Source: Zeus faber
Taxonomy: Eukaryota; Chordata; Actinopteri; Zeiformes; Zeidae
Assembly (NCBI GenBank): GCA_960531495.1
Contig: OY482855.1
Span: forward strand, 1,488,001 to 1,552,000
Length of the DNA stretch: 64,000 nucleotides
Direction of reading: 5' to 3'
The translations under genes were made by a program, and so were the position numbers. Below are positions 1 through 8,857 of this stretch, one piece after another; positions within the stretch are counted from its first letter, which is position 1; each line of letters opens with the position of its first letter. Under the pieces are notes generated by a model. The model ran no database searches, was not told where the DNA came from, and saw only the letters and a program-made list of their open reading frames with translations.

Positions 1-1
1 A

Positions 2-817
2 ACCCGTATTGCGGACGGTACACGGTTTATGAGAGTAAAATTCAATAAATTAGTTCAGAGTCTTCCATACTCTGCAAAGTTTCACACTGCCATAGGGCCA
101 GAGTACTTCCGCGTCATTCACGATAGACAATCAAAGGTCTGCCGCCTCTGTATACAGCCTGGACATATCCTACGGGAATGTCCGGAGTTCTTCTGTCGCA
201 AATGTGGATTACAAGGACACTTTGCGAGAGAGTGCCAAAGTGCCAAGAAATGTGACCTGTGTCATAACACTTTGAATGAATGTGACTGCAATAAGAGCGA
301 GGAGGACGGCGGCGCTCCGCTGGTGACGACGGCCGCTTCAACCGATAGGCAAGGCGAACTGCAAAGCGAGGATGAAAATAAAATGGAGACTGAGACGGGG
401 CAGGCGGATGTGAGGGATGAAACTCAACCTGCAGTGGCGGGTAGTATGAACCAAGCAAGCGAGGTGAGGCTAGATCTGAGCCCCGGCTCTGACGAGGAGA
501 GCGGAGCGAGACGAGGAGCGAGGCTGAAGGCGGAGGTGGGAGGGGAGGTGCTAGCCTTGGGAGTGGGCCCCACCCCCGCTCCTACCCCGCTGCTGCTGAA
601 GCAAATCAGAGATCCTGCATCTGAGATGGGAATGATGAATAGGTCATCATCTCAGTCCCAGCCCCTCCAGCGACTGCCTCTTGATAACCTGATCTCAAGT
701 GCAAGTGAGGCCGAATCCGAGATAGACTTGTCTCATATGAACAGAATTGGGAAAAGGCTAAGTGAAAAGCAGATGAGAAGGAGAAGCAAGAGAAACAAAG
801 ACAGACTTAATAACTAA
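2..817 (+). CDS. Retrotransposon ORF1 protein, C-terminal part (CCHC zinc knuckles)
   Basis: The frame is open from base 2 to the TAA at 815-817. The first ATG inside the window is at 29, but in-frame codons continue upstream to the edge, so this is the C-terminal part of a longer ORF1. Counting from that ATG, two canonical CX2CX4HX4C knuckles are visible (C38/C41/H46/C51 and C56/C59/H64/C69). A third Cys cluster (C75, C78, C85, C87) lacks the regular spacing. After about residue 90 the chain is acidic and low in hydrophobics, probably disordered, and it ends in a basic tail rich in Arg and Lys. In the family, ORF1 binds element RNA and forms the ribonucleoprotein needed for retrotransposition. 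ORF2 follows after 37 nt in another frame. The ORF1 domain upstream is not in the window. Confidence 0.88.
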   Translation, partial: TRIADGTRFMRVKFNKLVQSLPYSAKFHTAIGPEYFRVIHDRQSKVCRLCIQPGHILRECPEFFCRKCGLQGHFARECQSAKKCDLCHNTLNECDCNKSEEDGGAPLVTTAASTDRQGELQSEDENKMETETGQADVRDETQPAVAGSMNQASEVRLDLSPGSDEESGARRGARLKAEVGGEVLALGVGPTPAPTPLLLKQIRDPASEMGMMNRSSSQSQPLQRLPLDNLISSASEAESEIDLSHMNRIGKRLSEKQMRRRSKRNKDRLNN

Positions 818-854
818 ATGTCGAAAATCATACTCTCTTCTCAGTGTGACTCTT

Positions 855-3800
855 ATGATTAGCTTCACTTCTCTAAATGCTAACGGCCTGCGCTCAAAAT
901 CGAAAATAGATTCTGTACTGCAAACTTTGAACTCGGATGTAGTCTGCCTGCAAGAAACTTGGTGGGACCAGGAGCATCACGACTATGTGGCGAACCAGAG
1001 AAACAAGCAGGTATTTTCAAACCACGGGTCAGCAAGATCATGCGGGGTGGCAATCATATCTAAGATTGCTTTAGGCATGAGTGCTGAAGAGATATACAAA
1101 GACGATCAAGGCAGAGTATTAATTGTAGATTTTTCACTTAATAAACAACGATATAGAATAATTAACATATATGCACCAAACAATGAAAATCATAGAAACC
1201 AGTTTTTTATTGAATTAAAGAAATGGTACGGAAACAATGTAATAATAACTGGAGACTTTAATGTGGCTCTAACAAAAATGGACGTGTCAGTAAACAATAC
1301 CTTCAAGAGTGACGCCAGTCGAACAACCCTAATGAATTTGATAAATCACCATAACCTAGTAGAAATGTGGAGAATCTCAAACCCTTTGAAGCGGGACTTC
1401 TCGAGAAGGCAGATTGTAAAGGGGGTCCTCAAACAGTCCAGAATCGATCTCTGTCTGGCTTCCTCCAGCATTATCAGAGACATTAACAAAATTAAATATG
1501 AGTTCAATAGCTGGAGCGATCACGCATCTTTATATTGGCAATTAGGGGACGATGGAAGGCCCAGAGGTGGGGGCATCTGGTGCTTCAATGCCAGTCTCCT
1601 TGAGGACCAAACCTTCAAAAAAAAGATAAGGAATCTACTGAGCAATATAACAGATGAATTAGCTGTAGAAGGAAACTACATTAAATCATGGGACGATGTA
1701 AAAAGACGAATTAAGAGAGCCTGTATAAATTATAGTAAAGAGAAAGGATGGCGGGAAGGAATGGAGGAGAGAACATTAAGGGACCTCCTCGCAAAAGAAA
1801 TTACATTACTTGACCATGACCCTGACAGAAGTTGTGCAAAATTTGAAGAATATGAAGCTAAACTTCACTCTTTTGAAAAGAAAAGATGCATAGGAGCAGC
1901 TGTTAGAAGTAGATTTAAAAATATCACAGATGGGGAGAAATGTACAGCTTTTTTCCTTGGCCTAGAAAAAAAAAACCAAAACAAAGCCAGAATGGGTCCG
2001 ATTGAAAATAGTAAGGGGGAAATAATAGTTGAGCAGGAAGACATACTGGACGAAATACATAGGTATTACGAGAACCTCTTTACTAGTAACAGCTCCAATC
2101 CAAAACAAACTAAAGAAATACTGGAATGTATTGATAGGGAAATAAATCACATCGACAAAGAAGAGTGCGACACGGTAATCACATTAGCGGAAGTAGAACT
2201 GGCAATAGATGGACTAAATAAGAACAAAAGCCCAGGCCCAGACGGAATCTCGACAGAGTTCTACCAGTGCTTCAAAGCCCAGCTGGCCCCCTTGCTGCTA
2301 AAACTTTACGCTAGTATTAGAGTAAACCAGACAACTCCGGACTCCCTCACAAAAGGTATCATCACAATTGTATTTAAGAATAAAGGATGCCGGAACCAAC
2401 TGAAAAACTATAGGCCAATTAGCCTACTCAATTCAGATTATAAGATTCTGGCAAAAATTCTGGCTAATAGACTTAAAGCAGTAATAGGCTCAATCATCAG
2501 CAATACGCAAACTTACAGTATCCCAGGCAGAGATATTACAGACTCCATCAATACAATTAGGGATACAGTAAAAACAATGACTATGCAGAGGGGCCTGCTG
2601 CTTGGAGTAGACCTAGAAAAAGCTTTTGACAGGGTTGAGCATCCGTTCCTCTGGTCCGTAATGGAAAAGTTCGGCTTCGGAGCAAAGTTCATCGATTGGA
2701 TCAAGGTGTTATATCGAAGTGCGAGTAGCAGGGTGAAATGCAACGGACTTCTCACCAGGGACATTCGGATCGAGAGGTCTGTGAGACAGGGATGCCCCCT
2801 TTCAGCTCTGCTATACACCCTGGTCGCAGAACCCCTCGCACTCCTAATACTGAAAGACAAAAATATAAAAGGTATCTTAACGCCAAATGGCAACAAAACT
2901 AAAATAGTCCAATATGCAGACGACATTAATATCATGGTCTCGGATGGTGACAGCATAGACCATGTCTTCAAACACCTAGGGGCCTATGAGAAAGCCTCTG
3001 GCGCAAGAATCAATAAAGAAAAATCTGCAATAATGTTCTGCGGTAAGAATCAAAAAACGATAAACAAATGGGGCCTTAAAGAGACCACAGGGTGCAGAGA
3101 AATCTTGGGTGTGTACATTGGGAAAGACGAGAGTGAAGCAAGAGATAAAACATGGAAGAGTGTGATAATTAAAATACAGTGTACCTTGAACCTGTGGAGG
3201 GCGAGGGGGCTTAGTCTAAAAGGAAAGGTAATAGTATCTAATGCCTTAGTGCTGTCAAAAATTAATCATGCTTTGGGAACCTGTGAGCTGCCCGATTGGG
3301 CACTAAATTCATTGAACGGTGAGATATCCTCCTTTCTTTGGAAGGGTAAGGGAAATATGATCGCCCACAGGACGTTAATTGCTAATAAACGGGAGGGGGG
3401 ATTAGGGCTGATTGACATTGGTGCCAAAAGAGACGCACTGAGGGTTAAATTGATAGGGAAATTCTTGGATTCGACCAGGCAGTATCCCTGGGAGGACGCA
3501 CTCGCAGGCTACCTGGCGGAGTTTGGGGAGAGGAGCAAATACAATCTCTGTACCCACTACCCCAGAAAAACCTACAGTGGCCTGCCGGGCTTCTACCAGG
3601 AGGTGCTGGAGGCATGGGGAAGGATACTCCCCCACCTCAGACCCGAGTGCAGTAAAAAAGAGCATGTGCTGCAGTTACCTTTCCTCTCGAATCCATGCTT
3701 CACCTATAATGGGAGAAACCTCGTCAGCAGTCACTTGACGGCAGCAGGCCTAACAAGAGTGGGACAGGTGACCGACCACAAAGGGAACTTTGATACAGGG

Positions 3801-4649
3801 AATGTACTTTGGGAATTAGACAGATGGAAGGTGCAATACAGGGAAAAACTGATTGTCTCTTTCGGGGAAAAATTTGATCAAAGCCTACGACCTGAGTGGC
3901 GAGGCATGCTCAAAGAGAAAGGACCCAAGGTGCAGGATGATGCCCTGAACTTCCTCCTGTGCCTTAGAGGAAAATTCCCCACCATCCAATCAGTGAAAAC
4001 CAGAGACTGGTATAGATTACTCATTTCAAAGATTGTGACAATTCCAGCTTCAGAAAAGGCCTGGTCAAGGATATTTCCTGGCTATTCAATTAGAAATATA
4101 TGGAACAACATGGAAATCCCTTTTGCCACATCAGCCATCTTCCACCTGGATTTCAAGATAAGGCACAGGAGGATTTTTACTGGCATCATCCTGCATCAAA
4201 TACACAAAGACTTGCACAAGAGGGAGTGTGCGGTCTGCATGGAAGAAGCAGAAGACATTGAGCACCTGTTCCTTAGGTGCACGGCCCTCACGAACTATAG
4301 GGAGAGGGTCAAGAGCCTACTGGTGGAACATTGTGGCCTTAGGAGACTAACAGGGCTTACATGGGACTGGGCCTACATGTTTGGCCCCCCCCCCAAAACA
4401 AAGAGTCCAACGGAAAACTTACTGATAAACACTGTGCTGGCATTTGCCAGGCGCGCAACATGGACAAGAAGGAACTTGGCACTATATGAGGGTAGAGACG
4501 TAAGCATACAAAGCCTCTTTGGAAACTCACTAAAAGCCCACCTATCGTTGGTATATGGAGGAAACAAAGACCTTTTTGTAAGCCAATTCATGCAACAAAC
4601 TACCCTACTCCAGGAAACTGAATGCCACTCTCTCTCCTTCGCATTCTGA
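855..4649 (+). CDS. Retrotransposon ORF2: AP endonuclease and reverse transcriptase
   Basis: This frame encodes 1,264 residues from the first ATG. The frame is open from 777, and a GTG at 846 precedes the ATG, but a eukaryotic start at 855 is preferred. The APE endonuclease spans about residues 1-230, with N8 (SLNANGL), E34 (LQET), D134/N136 (GDFN) and D222/H223 (SDH) all present. It nicks target DNA to start target-primed reverse transcription. The RT spans about 450-750: SPGPDG at 459-464, NYRPISLL at 518-525, catalytic D586 in GVDLEKAFD, RQGCPLS, and YADD at 687-690. A CX2CX8HX4C knuckle lies at C1125/C1128/H1137/C1142, the usual place in L1-group ORF2s. The length matches full-length Tx1/L1 ORF2 proteins and all key residues are intact. 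Ten-base A (1966-1975) and C (4385-4394) runs are crossed without frame loss. Tx1-clade membership is likely but untested. Confidence 0.95.
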   Translation: MISFTSLNANGLRSKSKIDSVLQTLNSDVVCLQETWWDQEHHDYVANQRNKQVFSNHGSARSCGVAIISKIALGMSAEEIYKDDQGRVLIVDFSLNKQRYRIINIYAPNNENHRNQFFIELKKWYGNNVIITGDFNVALTKMDVSVNNTFKSDASRTTLMNLINHHNLVEMWRISNPLKRDFSRRQIVKGVLKQSRIDLCLASSSIIRDINKIKYEFNSWSDHASLYWQLGDDGRPRGGGIWCFNASLLEDQTFKKKIRNLLSNITDELAVEGNYIKSWDDVKRRIKRACINYSKEKGWREGMEERTLRDLLAKEITLLDHDPDRSCAKFEEYEAKLHSFEKKRCIGAAVRSRFKNITDGEKCTAFFLGLEKKNQNKARMGPIENSKGEIIVEQEDILDEIHRYYENLFTSNSSNPKQTKEILECIDREINHIDKEECDTVITLAEVELAIDGLNKNKSPGPDGISTEFYQCFKAQLAPLLLKLYASIRVNQTTPDSLTKGIITIVFKNKGCRNQLKNYRPISLLNSDYKILAKILANRLKAVIGSIISNTQTYSIPGRDITDSINTIRDTVKTMTMQRGLLLGVDLEKAFDRVEHPFLWSVMEKFGFGAKFIDWIKVLYRSASSRVKCNGLLTRDIRIERSVRQGCPLSALLYTLVAEPLALLILKDKNIKGILTPNGNKTKIVQYADDINIMVSDGDSIDHVFKHLGAYEKASGARINKEKSAIMFCGKNQKTINKWGLKETTGCREILGVYIGKDESEARDKTWKSVIIKIQCTLNLWRARGLSLKGKVIVSNALVLSKINHALGTCELPDWALNSLNGEISSFLWKGKGNMIAHRTLIANKREGGLGLIDIGAKRDALRVKLIGKFLDSTRQYPWEDALAGYLAEFGERSKYNLCTHYPRKTYSGLPGFYQEVLEAWGRILPHLRPECSKKEHVLQLPFLSNPCFTYNGRNLVSSHLTAAGLTRVGQVTDHKGNFDTGNVLWELDRWKVQYREKLIVSFGEKFDQSLRPEWRGMLKEKGPKVQDDALNFLLCLRGKFPTIQSVKTRDWYRLLISKIVTIPASEKAWSRIFPGYSIRNIWNNMEIPFATSAIFHLDFKIRHRRIFTGIILHQIHKDLHKRECAVCMEEAEDIEHLFLRCTALTNYRERVKSLLVEHCGLRRLTGLTWDWAYMFGPPPKTKSPTENLLINTVLAFARRATWTRRNLALYEGRDVSIQSLFGNSLKAHLSLVYGGNKDLFVSQFMQQTTLLQETECHSLSFAF

Positions 4650-4778
4650 TAGGATAGAGAATGGGAGAAAAAGGGAAAACATGTATTTCCCAAGTGTTTA
4701 AAAATGTTTTCTTGGCATAATTGTTACTGTTGATGATTCTGTATTTTTATATTAAAAAAAAACAAAAAAAAAAAAAAA
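4650..4778 (+). other. Retrotransposon 3'UTR and poly(A) tail
   Basis: A short AT-rich 3'UTR follows the ORF2 TGA. It runs into ATTAAA at 4751-4756, then an almost pure A run interrupted by one C, up to the first satellite base at 4779. The ATTAAA may act as a poly(A) signal, or it may simply be the start of the tail. At 4678-4688 the UTR contains AACATGTATTT, which is the same 11-mer found where the satellite resumes after the tail. Confidence 0.85.
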
Positions 4779-4986
4779 CATGTATTTGTCGAGTTATGAT
4801 CATTTTCATCATTATGTGTACATGTGGGAAAAAACGCATTTTCAGCCGATTTAAACGTCGAAAAGGGGAATTGCTTAAACGCTTCAGTCATTACTCTGCG
4901 TGACAGTGTCAGACAGTTTAAATACAATGGTGAACTAGTATATGCTGCTAAAGCGTTGTTTGTCAAACAGTTTTAGGCCCATACAA
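4779..4986 (+). repeat. Satellite monomer A (type copy, 208 bp)
   Basis: This is the reference copy of monomer A. It carries a CACATGTG-like element (here TACATGTG), a GGGAAAAAACGC run, TTTAAACGTCGAAAAGGGG, and an imperfect dyad at 4896-4916 (unit offset 118-138). In the consensus, arms CTGTGTGACA and TGTCAGACAG flank a central G with one mismatch. Its first about 30 bp and last about 75 bp align with monomer B, so A and B are old duplicates of one ancestral monomer. Confidence 0.85.
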
Positions 4987-5182
4987 CATGTATTTGTCGA
5001 GGTATGAGCATTTTCAGAACATTGGACGGTTTGCTGTCTAGCTGAATTAGAGAAACACCGAACCATTGTCTCTTCAGAGGTGAATGATTCAGAATGCTGC
5101 AGTACAGCATAGAAATGTTATTAATATGATGAACTATTATGTGCTTCCTAAGTTTTTCTCTAAGATTTCTATGCCCATCTAA
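4987..5182 (+). repeat. Satellite monomer B (type copy, 196 bp)
   Basis: This is the reference copy of monomer B. It starts like A (CATGTATTTGTCGAG) and its 3' third (TGATGAACTATTATGTGCTT) aligns with the A sequence TGGTGAACTAGTATATGCTG. The middle differs. It has its own dyad at 5094-5110 (offset 108-124), arms ATGCTG and CAGCAT around CAGTA, at nearly the same place as the A dyad. Confidence 0.85.
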
Positions 5183-8100
5183 CATGTATTTGTGGAGTTA
5201 GGATCATTTTCATCATAGTGTGCACATGTGGGAAAAAACGCATTTTCAGCCGATTTAAACGTCGAAAAGGGGAATTGGTTAAACGCTTCAGTCATTACTC
5301 TGTGTGACAGTGTCAGACAGTTTAAATACAATGGTGAACTAGTATATCCTGCTAAAGTGTTGTTTGTCAAACAGTTTTAGGCCCATGTAAAATGTATTTG
5401 TCGAGTTATGATCATTTTCATCATTGTGTGCACATGTGGGAAAAAACGCATTTTCAGCCGATTTAAACGTCGAAAAGGGGAATTGCTTGAACGCTTCAGT
5501 CATTACTCTGTGTGACAGTGTCAGACAGTTTAAATACAATGGTGAACTAGTATATGCTGCTGAAGCGTTGTTTGTCAAACAGTTTTAGGCCCATACAACA
5601 TGTATTTGTCGAGGTATGAGCATTTTCAGAACATTGGACGGTTTGCTGTCTAGCTGAATTAGAGAAACACCGAACCATTGTCTCTTCAGAGGGGAATGAT
5701 TCAGAATGCTGCAGTACAGCATAGAAAATTTATTAATATGATGAACTATTATGTGCTTCTTAAGTGTTTCTCTCAGATTTCTATGCCCATCTAACATGTA
5801 TTTCTGGAGTTATGATCATTTTCAGAACTTGTGACGGTTTGCTGTCTAACTGAATTAGAGAAACACCGAACCATTGTCTCTTCAGAGGTGAATGATTCAG
5901 AATGCTGCAGTACAGCATAGAAATTTAATTAATATGATGAACTATTATGTGCTTCTTAAGTGTTTCTCACAGATTTCTAGGCCCATCTAACATGTATTTG
6001 TGGAGTTATGATCATTTTCATCATTGTGTGCACATGTGGGAAAAAACGCATTTTCAGCCGATTTAAACGTCGAAAAGGGGAATTGGTTAAACGCTTCAGT
6101 CATTACTCTGTGTGACAGTGTCAGACAGTTTAAATACAATGGTGAACTAGTATATGCTGCTAAAGTGTTGTTTGTCAAACAGTTTTAGGCCCATCTAACA
6201 TGTATTTGTCGAGTTATGATCATTTTCATCATTATGTGTACGTGTGGGAAAAAACGCATTTTCAGCCGATTTAAACGTCGAAAAGGGGAATTGCTTAAAC
6301 GCTTCAGTCATTACTCTGTGTGACAGTGTCAGACAGTTTAAATACAATGGTGAACTAGTATATGCTGCTAAAGCGTTGTTTGTCAAACAGTTTTAGGCCC
6401 ATACAACATGTATTTATCGAGGTATGAGCATTTTCAGAACATTGGACGGTTTGCTGTCTAGCTGAATTAGAGAAACACCGAACCATTGTCTCTTCAGAGG
6501 TGAATGATTCAGAATGCTGCAGTACAGCATAGACATTTTATTAATATGATGAACTATTATGTGCTTCCTAAGTTTTTCTCTCAGATTTCTATGCCCATCT
6601 AACATGTATTTCTGGAGTTATGATCATTTTCAGAACTTGTGACGGTTTGCTGTCTAACTGAATTAGAGAAACACCGAACCATTGTCTCTTCAGAGGTGAA
6701 TGATTCAGAATGCTGCAGTACAGCATAGAAATTTAATTAATATGATGAACTATTATGTGCTTCTTAAGTGTTTCTCACAGATTTCTAGGCCCATCTAACA
6801 TGTATTTGTGGAGTTATGATCATTCTCATCATTGTGTGCACATGTGGGAAAAAACGCATTTTCAGGCGATTTAAACGTCGAAAAGGGGAATCGGTTAAAC
6901 GCTTCAGTCATTACTCTGTGTGACAGTGTCAGACAGTTTAAAGACAATGGTGAACTAGTATATGCTGCTAAAGTGTTGTTTGTCAAACAGTTTTAGGCCC
7001 ATGTAAAATGTATTTGTCGAGTTATGATCATTTTCATCATTGTGTGCACATGTGGGAAAAAACGCATTTTCAGCCGATTTAAACGTCGAAAAGGGGAATT
7101 GGTTAAACGCTTCAGTCATTACTCTGTGTGACAGTGTCAGACAGTTTAAAGACAATGGTGAACTAGTATATGCTGCAAAAGTGTTGTTTGTCAACAAGTT
7201 TTAGGCCCATCTAATATGTATTTATCGAGTTATGATCATTTTCATCATTATGTGTACATGTGGGAAAAAACGCATTTTCAGCCGATTTAAACGTCGAAAA
7301 GGGGAATTGCTTGAACGCTTCAGTCATTACTCTGTGTGACAGTGTCAGACAGTTTAAATACAATGGTGAACTAGTATATGCTGCTGAAGCGTTGTTTGTC
7401 AAACAGTTTTAGGCCCATACAACATGTATTTATCGAGGTATGAGCATTTTCAGAACATTGGACGGTTTGCTGTCTAGCTGAATTAGAGAAACACCGAACC
7501 ATTGTCTCTTCAGAGGTGAATGATTCAGAATGCTGCAGTACAGCATAGAAAATTTATTAATATGATGAACTATTATGTGCTTCCTAAGTTTTTCTCTCAG
7601 ATTTCTATGCCCATCTAACATGTATTTGTGGAGTTAGGATCATTTTCATCATAGTGTGCACATGTGGGAAAAAACGCATTTTCAGCCGATTTAAACGTCG
7701 AAAAGGGGAATTGGTTAAACGCTTCAGTCATTACTCTGTGTGACAGTGTCAGACAGTTTAAATACAATGGTGAACTAGTATATGCTGCTAAAGTGTTGTT
7801 TGTCAACCAGTTTTAGGCCCATCTAACATGTATTTGTCGAGTTATGATCATTTTCATCATTATGTGTACGTGTGGGAAAAAACGCATTTTCAGCCGATTT
7901 AAACGTCGAAAAGGGGAATTGGTTAAACGCTTCAGTCATTACTCTGTGTGACAGTGTCAGACAGTTTAAATACAATGGTGAACTAGTATATGCTGCTAAA
8001 GTATTGTTTGTCAACCAGTTTTAGGCCCATCTAACATGTATTTGTCGAGTTATGATTATTTTCATCATTATGTGTACGTGTGGGAAAAAACGCATTTTCA

Positions 8101-8857
8101 GCCGATTTAAACGTCGAAAAGGGGAATTGCTTAAACGCTTCAGTCATTACTCTGTGTGACAGTGTCAGACAGTTTAAATACAATGGTGAACTAGTATATG
8201 CTGCAAAAGTGTTGTTTGTCAAACAGTTTTGGGCCCATACAACATGTATTTGACGAGGTATGAGCATTTTCAGAACATTGGACGGTTTGCTGTCTAGCTG
8301 AATTAGAGAAACACCGAACCATTGTCTCTTCAGAGGTGAATGATTCAGAATGCTGCAGTACAGCATAGAAAATTTATTAATATGATGAACTATTATGTGC
8401 TTCCTAAGTTTTTCTCTCAGATTTCTATGCCCATCTAACATGTATTTGTCGAGGTATGAGCATTTTCAGAACATTGGACGGTTTGCTGTCTAGCTGAATT
8501 AGAGTAACACCGAACCATTGTCTCTTCAGAGGTGAATGATTGAGAATGCTGCAGTACAGCATAGAAAATTTATTAATATGATGAACTATTATGTGCTTCC
8601 TATGTTTTTCTCTCAGATTTCTATGCCCATCTCACATGTATTTGTGGAGTTAGGATCATTTTCATCATTGTGTGCACATGTGGGAAAAAACGCATTTTCA
8701 GCCGATTTAAACGTCGAAAAGGGGAATTGGTTAAACGCTTCAGTCATTACTCTGTGTGACAGTGTCAGACAGTTTAAATACAATGGTGAACTAGTATATG
8801 CTGCTAAAGTGTTGTTTGTCAAACAGTTTTAGTCCCATACAACATGTATTTGTCGAG

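Larger units (their letters stand above)
1..4778 (+). mobile_element. Tx1-like (L1 group) non-LTR retrotransposon, 5' end outside window
   Basis: The order is that of an autonomous non-LTR retrotransposon: an ORF1 with CCHC zinc knuckles, a 37-nt gap, an ORF2 with endonuclease and reverse transcriptase, a roughly 100-nt 3'UTR and an A-rich tail (about 4754-4778). An APE-type endonuclease at the N terminus of ORF2, an L1-like RT, a C-terminal CCHC, and zinc knuckles rather than a coiled coil/RRM in ORF1 together fit the Tx1 clade of the L1 group. This assignment is from memory of the families, not from a tree. Both ORFs are uninterrupted in the window, which suggests a young copy. The tail joins directly to satellite DNA at 4779. 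The 5' end, 5'UTR, most of ORF1 and the left target site lie before base 1, so the target-site duplication cannot be seen. Confidence 0.9.
4779..8857 (+). repeat. A/B satellite array, direct orientation (left arm)
   Basis: Twenty full tandem monomers are bounded by a recurring GCCCAT...(C)ATGTATTT junction. Monomer starts: 4779 A, 4987 B, 5183 A, 5391 A, 5599 B, 5795 B, 5991 A, 6199 A, 6407 B, 6603 B, 6799 A, 7007 A, 7215 A, 7423 B, 7619 A, 7827 A, 8035 A, 8243 B, 8439 B, 8635 A. A 15-bp stub then starts at 8843. A is 208 bp and B is 196 bp; 12 A plus 8 B accounts exactly for 4779-8842. Copies of each type are nearly identical. Short open frames of 60-136 codons run through the units on the minus strand but are repeat artefacts. 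No gene is visible. Confidence 0.95.

Noticed and set aside
114..458. Minus-strand 114-codon frame opposite ORF1 and other antisense frames in the retrotransposon
   Set aside because: These are shadows of the coding frame, with no recognisable domain, and the sense strand has clear zinc-knuckle, endonuclease and RT motifs.
846..854. GTG at 846 as start of ORF2
   Set aside because: A vertebrate element would use ATG; the ATG at 855 is nine bases later and still leaves the complete endonuclease domain.
4830..4870. CENP-B box-like motif in monomer A (TTCG and CGG in the reverse complement)
   Set aside because: TTCG and CGG are separated by 10 nt instead of the 7 required by the CENP-B box and the internal A is missing.
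8031..8441. Repeated 63-136-codon minus-strand frames in the A/B satellite
   Set aside because: They recur once per monomer in a fixed frame as expected of any stop-poor satellite, cross monomer boundaries arbitrarily, and are broken in the diverged right arm.
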